Below are positions 12,017-22,462 of a stretch of DNA of 64,000 bases, piece by piece. This DNA is from Stictocephala bisonia (taxonomy: Eukaryota > Arthropoda > Insecta > Hemiptera > Membracidae): NCBI GenBank assembly GCA_035578905.1, contig JAQJVL010000002.1, forward strand, positions 9,982,717-10,046,716, written 5' to 3'. Numbering within the stretch: the first letter of the stretch is position 1; the number at the start of each line of letters is the position of its first letter. The notes beneath the pieces are model-generated. The model had not been told where the DNA came from. It did no database searches and was given only the letters and a program-made list of their open reading frames with translations. Position numbers and translations under genes: made by a program.

Positions 12017-12570
12017 CTAGGGGACACTCCTGCACGCTTCGCGTGCCAACCCCGTCACTCGCTGCACTGTTACACATCGGCCTGTGAATTTTCACTACAA
12101 ATAATATTAGGCTAACTGTATAGGCCTAATGTAAAATCACAATATCGAATTGCGTTGCTACCAACTTATAAGTACAAACACCCAATGATATTTCTTAGCG
12201 TATTTCATACGTGTTCATTACATCCTTCTCTGGTTTATCATTATGAAATATCTAACTTCCTCACTATTACAAACACCATTGTGTACATTCCAACAGCTGT
12301 TAAAACTTTTTAGAAATCATTATTTACATTTGAACAGCTGCTCTGTTAAGTTCATTTAAATCTCTCCCCATGTTATTCTTATGGCCGAAAAACGTACTTT
12401 AAGAGCTTCCCATGCCCTTCAGAGTGAAAATATTTAAGGATTAAGACCTTATTACACAACTACGAACAGAGGCCCATTTTTTGACACCTCAGCCGTTTAA
12501 ATTGGTCAAGAAAGAAGGGAGGAGTTGCGTTGACAATAAACTGCTTCACGTATTATATATACATATAAGG
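12017..12570 (-). mobile_element. non-autonomous Helitron, copy 3
   Basis: The plus strand starts A|CTAGGGGACACTCC and carries the family hairpin GCACGCTTCGCGTGC, so on the minus strand the element ends in CTAG preceded by that hairpin. The body is more diverged than copies 1 and 2. The expected TC-start end is degraded near 12560-12570, directly against the next Helitron. Confidence 0.6.
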
Positions 12571-12830
12571 ACTAGGGGACACCCCTGCACGATTCGCGTG
12601 CCAACTCCGACGCTCAATACACCTCGGCCTTCAGCCTTGGCATATAACTATTCAATACAACCAGTAGTAGATTAACTATATAACTTAAAATTACAATAAT
12701 AAATTTACTTACAATATCTCACTCACACTAATTGCTTTGCCACCTATTTAGCCTATTTCAAGCATGTTAATTTAATTTATTTTTGTAAATAGAAAGTCAT
12801 TCTTTTGTAAAATTCCACAAATTTAATTTT

Positions 12831-12870
12831 CATTAAGAGCGCTTTCGCCGGTTACGGCATCTTCAGTTGT
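12831..12870 (-). ncRNA. hammerhead ribozyme motif of the Penelope-like element
   Basis: The minus strand reads CTGAAGA, then a stem II with TGCCG-TAAC-CGGC, then GAAA, then the palindrome AGCGCT sharing its first A with GAAA, then C at the expected cleavage position. This is the minimal hammerhead layout reported for Penelope-like elements, where the short palindromic stem III favours dimers. Stem I is weak (two A-U pairs visible), so activity is uncertain. Confidence 0.6.
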
Positions 12871-13104
12871 AAATACAGTAAAAACAGAAAACATATGAGA
12901 GTAAAAATAACAAAAAATCACTTGTAAAACATTAAATACTTGTTAAATTAAATTTGAGTGGCTAAGAATTTTTGAGTTTAAGTGGCGAAGTTAAATTAAG
13001 TTTGATAAGAATTATTATGAATTAAAACATGGTTAAGAGTTTTCAATTTTCGATGATATTTCATCATTAATTAAAGGTAAAAATATATTACTAAAATTTA
13101 GAGA

Positions 13105-14120
13105 CGGTTAGGAAATACATTCATCTTTCAAAACTGCCATAAATGCACTTTCAATTTGGTTTCTTTTGATCCATAAGGGTTCTTTTAAAATTACACTTAT
13201 AGAATTAAAATTTATATAATGTTTTTCATTAATAGCATGTTCAACTAATTTATATTTTTCTATATTTTCTTTTTTACAATTGTAAATGTGTTCATATATT
13301 CTTTTTGAAATTTGTCTTGAAGTTTGACCTATATAATTTTTATTGCAATGACAATCAATTTTATATATTACATTATTTATTTCTTGTTGTTTATTTTTTG
13401 GTTTTAATTTAGTTAAATGGCTTCTTAGATTATTGGATGAATTAAATATAATTCGGTGTTAAATTTTGAATTAATTTTACGATTTTTTCAGATATATCTT
13501 TTACATATGGAATCGTAACTGTTGTTAGAGGTTTCTGTTGTTCACAATTTTTATTTATAGTGGAGCTTTTTTTTCTTTTTCAATAATTTCTCTACGGTAA
13601 TCATTTTTAATCAACAGATCTGTCGTTTCTTTTTCTTCACGTATTTTGTCTTTCTTATCTGTTACTAAAGTATAAATGCTTTTTAATAAACTTTGTACAA
13701 GACCAATTTTAACATGTTGAGGATGGTTTGAATTATAATTTAGATACTGTCCATTGAACTTTTCTTGTGAAAAAGAGAAGTTTTAATTTTGTTTTCATTT
13801 GTCTTAGTAGTTAAAAGGTCCAGAAAAGGAATTTCTCCATTAACTTCATTTTCAATAATGAATTTTACTGTCGGTTTTATTTAATTTATATATGTTAAAA
13901 ATTCATTCTGTATGTTCAATGTTTCTTCCCAAACACAAAAGATATCATCAATATACCTTAACCAAATTTTGGGTTTCGTATTTTTCCAATCTTCAAAAAC
14001 AATGTTTTCAAAGTGATCCATAAAAATATTATTAATTATAAGACTAAGTACACCAACCATAGGTAGACCTAAAACCTGATTGTAACATTTTGTTTCTATT
14101 TGAAAATAATTATGGCTAAC
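13105..14120 (-). pseudogene. Penelope-like RT plus GIY-YIG endonuclease, disrupted
   Basis: Read downward from 14120, the minus strand gives NYFQIETKCYNQ and GLPMVGVLSLIINNIFMD, then WLRYIDDIFCVWEE. These are the RT block with the catalytic YIDD box. After an in-frame stop it continues with a FLDLLTTK block and, in a shifted frame, HPQHVKIGLVQSLLKSIYTL. The protein end has the GIY-YIG nuclease signature: VIYKIDCHCNKNYIGQTSRQ and KRIYEHIYNCKK. RT followed by a C-terminal GIY-YIG domain is the defining layout of endonuclease-bearing Penelope-like elements. At least two stops and two or more frameshifts make it non-functional. In the RT motif the usual GLxMGSPLSP reads GLPMVGVLSL. Confidence 0.85.
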
Positions 14121-14447
14121 ACATACAGTGAGTAGTTCAATTATAAGACCTAAAGAAACAGTGTAAAAAATTTCAGCTTTCTACCTGCATGGGAAGTTGG
14201 AGAATTAGTTATTAGTGAGTGAGGGCTTTGCCTTTTATATGTATAGATGATGAGTATACGTCTTCAAATGTGTATATCAATCATTTTAAAATAAATGTCC
14301 AAATTATTGATACAACCAGAACATGTAACCGTACAATATGTACAATAATATAATAGTTAAGTTACAATAAGTTTTACTTTTAATGTGCAATCATCCATCC
14401 TGCCATTGAGTGAGAAAAGCCATTGAAATATCAATTTCGTCCTTCCA

Positions 14448-14525
14448 CCACAGTGAAAAAATAAACAGAGGTCGCTTCTTATGGCCGAGCTAACGTCTCT
14501 TTGGAAGTTATACAGTATAAAAGAA
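14448..14525 (+). mobile_element. MITE family K, left-end fragment
   Basis: CCACAGTGAAAAAATAAAC followed by AGAGGTCGCTTCTTATGGCC matches the ends of the elements at 50200, 52606 and 63106. No matching right end is visible nearby. Confidence 0.5.
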
Positions 14526-16578
14526 AAGTCCCGGGACGGACTAATAATTTCTGAACGATTACAGATAAATCAAAAGAGCTTGGTAAATTAGTGCACCTAT
14601 TATTATAATTTTTGAATTGGCTACCATTTTTATGTCATATCAGGGGAGAGTCCCTAAGGAGCCAGAAGAAAATCTTAAATGAGAGCATAGGTCAAGTAGT
14701 ACATCAAATTAAAGGTCTTTAGTAGTATAACATAAACCCACATATACGACCTCAAAAGTTCATTCATTAAAATATGAAGCTGGTTTAACGTTTTAAAAAG
14801 TTACTGTTGAGGTCCTGTTCTAAACGGTTTAAAATGCTTTTCTTAGCTCAAGTTGGAAAGTTATACTTTGTTTTTGAGAGTATTTAGTGACTATTCACTT
14901 TGAATGGAGGATGGGCCACAAGGGGTTCGACAAAAATATTCAACGTAAGCATAGGTCTAGAGATATACGTAATTGTTCAGGGATTGTATAGCACAGGCGA
15001 ATACCGCAAACAGCACTTAAAAAGGTTGATACATAACAAAATGGCAGATGTTGAAAGATTTTAATGGACAAAAGTGATGTTTACTTACCAAATATTTTTA
15101 GAGTAAATGTTCGAATTGCTAACGCTTGTTCATAACTAACTTCATAGTGTACATTTGTATAGGCATAATGCATACAGCAGCATTTTTCTTTGATTTATTA
15201 GTGCACTTGAATTGTGGCCACTAATTGAATGATCAGTAACACACTTAGCCGCCATGTATGTGAGTTACAGCTCTATGACACAATTATGGACTTCTTATTA
15301 AGAAAATTCCACATTCTTACAATAATCCAGTACAGAGTATTTTTACAATAATGTTTTACTATATTTATGAAAGGCGTAGTTCAGCAATAATATTAGTTCA
15401 TACACACTCATCTATAATAAAGATGTTCATGTTAAAATCGGTTATTTTTAACTTTACGTAACAAGAAATAAATTTTATTTTGAGGTTAGATTTTACTTCG
15501 CGTTGGTGCTATTTACGTAACGTTCAGCCACTGTAAAAGTCTATCATAAAGTGTAACAATAGTAAGTTAATGAGATACAAATAAAGTTATAAAATGTACG
15601 CTTACAATCAAGGATATTGTATGGGAGGAAACGTCTCTACATACATGTTATAATGATGGAACATTGATAATGGTTCAGTTACACTGTTGTCACTTGATAT
15701 TCGGCATTAGTAGGTCACAGGTAATGAGTGACTGAGGAACTGGCAACGTCGCACTATTATCAGTCACTGCACTGATAGCTCGCCGACCGACCGCGCCATA
15801 CGCACTTCCAATTCACAGTGACAGTATTGTGTTTTTGCACTAAAATTGTTCCTCGTATAACAAATCTAGACGTTGTTACTCACTGATATTAATTCTAACA
15901 AACTTCCTGTCAAGCTATAAATTTGAAATGTTGCAAGCCTTGAGCTCAAGTCACAAGGAAATAATAAAACTTTAAGGTTGCTTTTTTGGGCAAACAATTT
16001 TCTATCAAAAAAGATTTTTATTTGCCTATGAGTCCAAAAAGATAAACTTCTAAAAAACTGGGTTTTATTTAGGCTTGATAAACGTACATATTATGTTTTG
16101 TTTTCAGCTTTGAAACTAAGAATACCAGTTTTTTTAATTAGCAATCTGCACATTTGCAGTTTTTTATATATTTTTGTATTTTATTTTATTTTGTTGTCTT
16201 GAGCCACCATTTACTAGATTGAGGTGGCTATTGTTCCTACAAATATTACAGTACTATTATTATTGTAAACTTTTGGGGAAATATATGTATTGTTATCAAC
16301 ACAAATTTAAGAGACAAAAAATTTTAAACATTGATTTGCTAAAAATTTTTGGCGAGTTTTATTTTTCATCGATAACCCATGACTAAATAAAACTAAATTA
16401 ATTGACTGCAACTGTATGCAAATATTTAATTATTGCTCTACATGTAGAAAAGGATGAATTAAACATTATGTAAATGATTAATATATATTTTTGGAAATCA
16501 AATTGATATTTTGTTTGGTTATTACATGAATGAAAGCTTGCAATTAGTGATATAAATATTAACACCATAAGAACTGAT
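14526..16578. other. no recognised gene
   Basis: AT-rich DNA. A GC-richer block at 15700-15840 includes GCCGACCGACCGCGCC. Read on the minus strand it contains an initiator-like TCAGTG, a weak core-promoter candidate at best. Confidence 0.4.
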
Positions 16579-17414
16579 ACCACCGTACATGTATGGGTGA
16601 GTGGGTCGGTGGGTCAATACCATCGTATGTACTTGTGTGTATTAGTAGGCGTGTGAGTAATTAACACTACTAAACGTGTATGGGTGGGTCGGGTACACCG
16701 TGTGTTTATAGGTAGGAGGTTGGGTCAATACCATCGTATGTACTTGTGTGTATTAGTAGGCGTGTGAGTAATTAACACTACTAAACGTGTATGGGTGGGT
16801 CGGGTACACCGTGTGTTTATAGGTAGGAGGTTGGGTCAATACCATCGTATGTACTTGTGTGTATTAGTAGGCGAGTGAGTAATTAACACTACTAAACGTG
16901 TATGGGTGGGTCGGGTACACCGTGTGTTTATAGGTAGGAGGTTGGGTCAATACCATCGTATGTACTTGTGTGTATTAGTAGGCGAGTGAGTAATTAACAC
17001 TACTAAACGTGTATGGGTGGGTCGGGTACACCGTGTGTTTATAGGTAGGAGGTTGGGTCAATACCATCGTATGTACTTGTGTGTATTAGTAGGCGAGTGA
17101 GTAATTAACACTACTAAACGTGTATGGGTGGGTCGGTAACACCGTGTGTTTATAGGTAGGAGGTTGGGTCAATACCATCGTATGTACTTGTGTGTATTAG
17201 TAGGCGTGTGAGTAATTAACACTACTAAACGTGTATGGGTGGGTCGGTAACACCGTGTGTTTATAGGTAGGAGGTTGGGTCAATACCATCGTATGTACTT
17301 GTGTGTATTAGTAGGCGTGTGAGTAATTAACACTACTAAACGTGTATGGGTGGGTCGGGTACACCGTGTGTTTATAGGTAGGAGGTTGGGTCGATGCCAT
17401 CTTACTTGGATGAG
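16579..17414 (+). repeat. 111-bp higher-order minisatellite, 7 units
   Basis: The segment GTGTATGGGTGGGTCGG recurs with its ATGGG at 16680, 16791, 16902, 17013, 17124, 17235 and 17346, an exact 111-bp period. Each 111-mer is itself three diverged copies of the 36-bp unit found elsewhere (CAATACCATCGTATG, TTAACACTACTAAACGTG and TACACCGTGTGTTTATAGG). Neighbouring units are almost identical. Variants GCGTG/GCGAG and TCGGGTACACC/TCGGTAACACC occur in adjacent blocks, indicating recent stepwise duplication. Confidence 0.92.
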
Positions 17415-17640
17415 GTTGAGGGTGGGAAATCCAGATAAAAATAAATCAAAATCTCTCATCAAATAATGGATATATATTGAATGCTGCACAGTGTTCAAAA
17501 ATAGAGGTTTCTGTTTGTTGGCAAATCCTTATTTTTTGTACAATAAAAACTATCCTATCGTAAAATATTGTCTTTTTTACTCTTTGTACAGAAATTCCTC
17601 TAGATTTTATCTGGTGAAAAATTGCTAGTAATTTTCATTT

Positions 17641-17868
17641 TACAGTACAAATAAACGTCACACAACTCAAATTTAATACAATATAAGCACAAAATGCACA
17701 AATATATTACAATACAAATACAAAATGCACAAATATTATAGTGATTGATTTCGGTGAACCACGCTCACCATAATATTTGTGCATTTTGTACTTGTATTGT
17801 AATATATTTGAGCATTTTGTGCTTATATTGTAATAAATTTGTGTTGTGTGACGTTTACTTGTACTGTA
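17641..17868. repeat. 99-bp inverted repeat around a hammerhead half-core
   Basis: The left arm (17641-17740) and right arm (17770-17868) are reverse complements with about five mismatches. Between them, 29 nt on the minus strand read GGTGAGCGTGGTTCACC, GAAA and a near-palindromic ATCAAT, then C. That is stem II, GAAA and stem III of the family's hammerhead, without the CTGAGGA block. The arms are the terminal repeat also seen at 19327, 27243, 45935, 48966 and 52950. Each arm contains an internal direct duplication of TTTGTGCATTTTGTACTTG. I infer a Penelope-like terminal repeat. Confidence 0.8.
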
Positions 17869-17953
17869 TATATACCAACACGTATTATGAAAATTACAAA
17901 ACTATTTTCATTTTGACGACAGTTGTTCTTCATATAGACATTTAACACTTTTT

Positions 17954-18232
17954 GGATCTTTTTCGTTAACTCATTACCACTACTTTTTCCTTTACTTCAC
18001 TATCATTACTTTTTCATCGCAATTAATTACGGTTAGGTTAGGTGGCTACTAAAGTTGATCACAAACTGGTAAGTCCAATGATTACTTACTCTCCGTGTCT
18101 ATGTTCTTGGAAAGCGTTAAGATAAGGCCAGCAATATCGGATTCCTAGCGGATAAGGAATACCACAGTGGGCGTAAAAATTATTGGGGAACAGTTTTCAG
18201 AGCAATAGAATATTTATCAAGTGGTAGTGAAT
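17954..18232 (+). mobile_element. MITE family M, 3'-truncated copy
   Basis: It starts GGATCTTTTTCGTTAACTCA, followed by the doubled inner repeat and the family body with TAGGTGGCTACTAAAGTTGA. It stops matching after GTGGTAGTGAATTG near 18232, before the terminal repeat is complete. Confidence 0.7.
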
Positions 18233-18481
18233 TGCTTCTAGTTAAGAGAAACTGTACAGAAGTCCGGCGGCCTTGGTTTCGCTGAAAGTGCAAGTGGGGT
18301 TGGTGGGTGTTCCCGGCGGCTATATCCGGGTGCGAGGAAAGCAGCAGTGAAAGTGTGGCCAGGATGTCCGCCAAACTGTCTCGGCTCTCCAGTCACTCCA
18401 GCAGCATTTAACACAACATCTCTCTAGAGTGGTCCAGTCTACAGATGACCTTCATTGACCTTCTCAAGTACAGTTGACCTT
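18233..18481. promoter_or_regulatory. GC-richer block with three TGACCTT half-sites
   Basis: The block at 18260-18410 is GC-richer than its surroundings and holds a short ATG frame (from 18364, about 15 codons), too short to call. TGACCTT occurs at 18446, 18456 and 18475. The first two form a direct repeat with 4-bp spacing (DR4), a nuclear-receptor-type arrangement. No recognisable gene is attached, so this stays a candidate. Confidence 0.3.
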
Positions 18482-19283
18482 CACGGGACAATTTAAAGCG
18501 AGACGTATAGTTGTACACAATGTAGCACCAGGACCATGTTTACACATATTTGACGGACTATCTAGCTCGATATTTGACAGGCCTTCCAACCCAGGCTACG
18601 ACCAAATTATATATGATGGGTTCAACTGTTCATTAACATTATATTCTAAATGCTTGAATTGGGAAAGATGTTGATTCTATAGGTTTAAATGAATTTCATA
18701 CTTCTACCATAATAGTAAGGCTGATTGTAGTTTGTTATATATCTTAACTTAGAAACGACAGTTAAAAATTGTAAAATTCATAAAATTGTGTAAATATTCC
18801 AGCATAACCAAGGAGTATGAATTTGGAAACGTTTCTTCCTAAAATCAAACTTGTTTTGTAGACGTGTGAATTCAAGTATGCCCTCTGTTGGTTCTGTCTG
18901 GCCATGAGCAGTGAAAAAGGGTGATACGTGGTAATAACAACTTTTATTCAACGTATTCTTGACTATCTTTTCAAGATTTTTATTCAATCACTGATCTTTT
19001 CACTTTTCATTGTTATTACAAACAAAGGATTAATAAGTCGAGTTTTTCAACAATTTAAATGAAAATTATTGTTAATTTTATAACACCAAAACCTCAGGAA
19101 TTGAAGAAAATCAAGTTCAGTTACAGAATTTTCTTGAAAATAAATTTTAATTTTTTGTAGCAAAAACTGTTGGAAATTTGGAAAGCAAAATTGAGTTATG
19201 TGTCGTGTTTCAGTAACCACAAAGAAGCAGTTATTCCAGAATGTCTTCAATAATTATTATTAATATTCTATTGTGAACTCCTT
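18482..19283. other. no recognised feature
   Basis: AT-rich DNA with short chance reading frames only. Confidence 0.5.
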
Positions 19284-19326
19284 TGGTCTGAGGAAGGTGA
19301 GCGTGGTTCACCGAAATTGATCATCA
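19284..19326 (+). ncRNA. hammerhead ribozyme motif, best-preserved copy
   Basis: Stem I is TGGT (19284-19287) with ATCA (19323-19326). The core CTGAGGA is at 19288-19294. Stem II is AGGTGA with TTCACC around GCGTGG. GAA is at 19313-19315. The six-base stem III element ATTGAT (19316-19321) is self-complementary in RNA through G-U pairs. C at 19322 is the expected cleavage base. All invariant core bases I can check are present, so it could be active, probably as a dimer. Confidence 0.7.
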
Positions 19327-19435
19327 TAATATTTGTGCGTTTTGTACTTGTATTGTAATATATTTATGCAATTTGAGCTTATATTGTAATATATTTGTTT
19401 TGTGTGCCATTTACTTGTACTGTATTATTAATAGT
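19327..19435 (+). repeat. Penelope-like terminal repeat arm
   Basis: ATAATATTTGTGCGTTTTG, CTTGTATTGTAATATATTT and GTGTGCCATTTACTTGTAC match the arms of the palindrome at 17641-17868. Together with the preceding hammerhead it makes a one-armed copy. Confidence 0.7.
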
Positions 19436-20429
19436 TACCTAATCCTCTCCATCGGTTATAAGAAAGTACCTGGAATACTTGAAGTTTGGGATCGCCTTAA
19501 AGAACAATGCAAATAATTTTTGAGTTAAAAGCGCAGGGGAGTGCTGTAGCTCGGGGTTTTGTTAGCATTTTGATTCTCAGGTTTCCATTTCCCAACAAAG
19601 AAGTGCTATTGTTTGAGTTGTCATTTATTAGCACTGGATTGTTCTTATTGGTACATTTTTTTGAGGTTTCGAACGTTTCAAGTTTCTTTAAAACTAAAAC
19701 AACTTTTCGACGAATATAAAACCCTCGACTATATACAACTACAACAGATATTCCATCTAATAAGAATATTTTTGCCTGTAATTTTGTTAGTTAATGACGC
19801 TCGCAACCACAGTTGGTTTAAACTGCATTACATTTATTTGAGACTACACTAGCGCTCCACAATGGATTACAAAAACAGCTTATATTTTGGTTCAAAATTT
19901 AATATTGGATGGGAAATCTATTTCTGTATAAAATCAATGATTAAACTCAGTCTTCTTCAATGCTACAATCTTACCAAACATACAAAACTAATTTTTGTTT
20001 TCCTAACCAACCCACATTAATAAAGAAATCCCTTAAAAGTTATCTGCTTATAGATAAATATGGACTCTTAAGAAAATCATAGTTCTTACAGACAATTAGA
20101 AACTGTTTACACACAAAAATAATGAAACTGTTTACGATATAGAAGAAAATAACACGTTATCAATCAACAATATTCAGAATAATTGGTAAAAAGTTCAACT
20201 TATCCAACAGAAGTTGAATTGCCAACTCTACAGGTACGGGGGCCCAGGAATCATGAACCACTACTACACACACAGGTGGGACTTATCACGAAAGTCAATG
20301 ACCAAAGAAAGAATTATAGTTCAAACTTAAGGTCTCTTACCATAAATTTGTAACAATATCTGCAATATTTAAAATTTTATGGAAAAACTGTGTGATCAAT
20401 TAACTAATAAAAATAGACACGTGAATTAA
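19436..20429. other. no recognised feature
   Basis: AT-rich. The overlapping frames at 19507-19852 show no domain I recognise. Confidence 0.45.
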
Positions 20430-20560
20430 CTTTTAACACATCAGTCAATAGTGCGTCATCTGACTGAGAAACATGGTTCGTGGTGTCCCGCAGGGTTCTG
20501 TGCTTGGACCCTTGCTCTTTTCAATAATAATTAACTACTGTACCTTTGTATTAAAAAACT
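20430..20560 (+). pseudogene. LINE reverse-transcriptase fragment
   Basis: The plus strand reads RGVPQGSVLGPLLFSIIIN at about 20481-20537, the RT core block upstream of the YADD box. Just before it, SIVRHLTEKH parallels SLVRHLDWIEK of the LINE at 21.9-22.9 kb, so both belong to one family. Sequence on both sides decays quickly and no YADD follows. Confidence 0.75.
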
Positions 20561-21244
20561 ATTTTTTCAGTTCAACTCTGTATTCGTGCTTTATAATGCC
20601 CAAGCAGGTAAATGATAAGCTGATATAAATATTATATGTGAGTCATATAATAGCATTGCACTACAACACGATGAAAATGTTATTACATAAGAGCAAAGTT
20701 TTTTTATTTTTTAACGAAAGAATTTCAAACTTTCTTTAATGTCAGGTATTGGATGAATGTGTACACTAAAACAAAGCTTGAGTGCTTTTTAAAAAAATTA
20801 AACTATTTTTGCTGTTTACTGTCCAAACAGGAAATGACACGCATTAAGAAATGTTATGTATGTGAGTCGTGGAATAAATATCACTGCACTAAGTCATTAT
20901 GTATTACCTTTATCTTATCTTCAGCAGTTCTTACGGCCAGCAAACTTGGCATTACGGGTTCATATGACAATGGCCGTCTTTGACGAGTCATACAGATGGA
21001 ATTCATTGGCTCAACTGGCATCAGAACTCGGATTCCTTCTACTTTAGCATTTCCTCTTATAATTTATACTCTGCAGGCGTACAAATTTGTATCACGTAGC
21101 TTTATAAAAATTCAGTCCTGAAACACAACGTGTAGTTTTAAGTGACACTAATTATTGGACTCTTCTATAAATATCCATTTTTTATTAATAAAGAGGATAA
21201 TATATCTCTTTAACCTTAAGGTGAAAGTTACTGATAAAACCTAA
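20561..21244. other. no recognised feature
   Basis: AT-rich. Two overlapping frames at 20753-21047 look like chance. Confidence 0.45.
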
Positions 21245-21318
21245 CAGTCAAGGCCAGGATTGAAACCTGAGCTACCTCTAACTCAGACCGCTCGGGCAGT
21301 GCCTCTTTCTAACTGTAT
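21245..21318 (-). mobile_element. tRNA-like SINE head
   Basis: On the minus strand GGCACTGCCCGAGCGGTCTG resembles a tRNA A box of the Leu/Ser type, and AGGTTTCAATCCTGG resembles a B box. The arms do not form a clean cloverleaf, so it is a SINE or tRNA pseudogene. A run of 13 C at 21328-21340 follows. Confidence 0.5.
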
Positions 21319-21545
21319 ACATTAATGCCCCCCCCCCCCCATGAAACTGTATTCGTTAAATGTAAATTGTACGCAAATGTTACTTGCGTACAGATAATGT
21401 ACACTTTCATAACAGTAATGGACGTTTCCCTGTAAAAAATCTAGTTAATATAAGTTTTTTCGAATTAATGTTCTTAATAAGACTTTACATTTACTTCAAC
21501 TATACAATATAAAATGAGGTATTCCTACTTGCTTTCTCAATAATA

Positions 21546-21775
21546 GGCCTCTTGCTAGCCAATGGATAGCACGTCTGCTTCATATGCAGATGGTCACGGG
21601 TTCAAATCTCGGGAGCTCCACTTTAATTAGCTATAGTGGTTTTGATCGTTGTCCCTCAACAACGTTTAAATATCATGTTCAAAATTTCACTGGCGTAGAA
21701 AGTATAAAATATATATATAAAGCATCCCTGACTGAACATGTCGGGCAGGTTGCGGCAATAAATTATTAAAATATA
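21546..21775 (+). mobile_element. tRNA-derived SINE, family S3
   Basis: The head has an A-box-like TAGCCAATGGATAGCACG, an anticodon-arm-like TCTGC-TTCATAT-GCAGA (anticodon CAT if read as a tRNA) and the B box GGGTTCAAATC. The acceptor stem does not pair. A body with AAAATTTCACTGGCGTAG follows. A related copy lies on the minus strand at 61.5-61.7 kb. Confidence 0.65.
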
Positions 21776-21854
21776 AAACATCATAAAAAACACTATATGC
21801 AGATTGACAAAATATTAACAAAATTACAGAGCCAAGATAGGCCGTTATTTCATT

Positions 21855-22391
21855 TTATTTAGACGCCTGTGAGTGACTCATCAGCCAGCTCCTGAAAGGA
21901 GTATAGTCGCCTATTTAACTCCTTCATATTTTCTTTAAACTTCTTTGCTTCCATTTTCTGGATATCCTCTGGTAGAGAGTTATAAATTCTGCTGACAAAG
22001 TATGATCTGTGTTAAAGTTAGTCTACAGCGTGGCATGACTTTGATCTTTCCACTCCGGGTACCACGGTTGTGTGGATTCTGTCTTCACCTTTCTTCCTTT
22101 AGGCAAAGCCTCCCAGGTTTTCCTTTAGTGTAGTGAGTGTATTATACACATGTTGACTCACTATTGTAAGTACTGTACTCTCAGCTCTCTAAAGATGGTC
22201 GACAGTGATCCATAATGCCAGAAGCAGTTATAATTGTAATAGTTTGTTGTATGTTATGTAAAGAAGCCGAGTGATCCCAGACAAGATAACATAAAGGATA
22301 GAGCATTGTAGACCATCAATAGATATTGGCCAGAGACTATGCTCCTTAAATCTTTAAGTAGGTAGTACATCCAAGATAATCTGACAAATAT

Positions 22392-22462
<71 letters not shown>

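Larger units (their letters stand above)
12786..14146 (-). mobile_element. Penelope-like retroelement, 3' portion
   Basis: An insertion within Helitron copy 2 holds the C-terminal half of a Penelope-like polyprotein on the minus strand, followed by a short 3' region with a hammerhead motif. The 5' half (rest of the RT and upstream) is missing, so this is a 5'-truncated copy. The exact insertion borders are estimated from where similarity to Helitron copy 1 stops. Confidence 0.8.
12572..14247 (-). mobile_element. non-autonomous Helitron, copy 2, split by a Penelope-like insertion
   Basis: The 3' end (CTAG on the minus strand, flanking T) is at 12572. The 5' end (minus-strand TCTATACATATAAAAGGC, flanking A) is at 14247. 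The outer parts 12572-12785 and 14147-14247 align with copy 1 (1961-2501). Everything between is foreign and encodes a retroelement. Together with copy 3 it makes a head-to-tail Helitron pair. Confidence 0.7.

Noticed and set aside
12831..12870. CRISPR-like or bacterial regulatory palindrome
   Set aside because: The palindrome fits hammerhead stems II and III in a eukaryotic retroelement. No spaced repeats of CRISPR type occur in the window.
21575..21615. Functional tRNA-Met (CAT anticodon arm and B box)
   Set aside because: The acceptor stem does not pair, the T stem has a mismatch, and the same head recurs in a SINE body at 61.5-61.7 kb.
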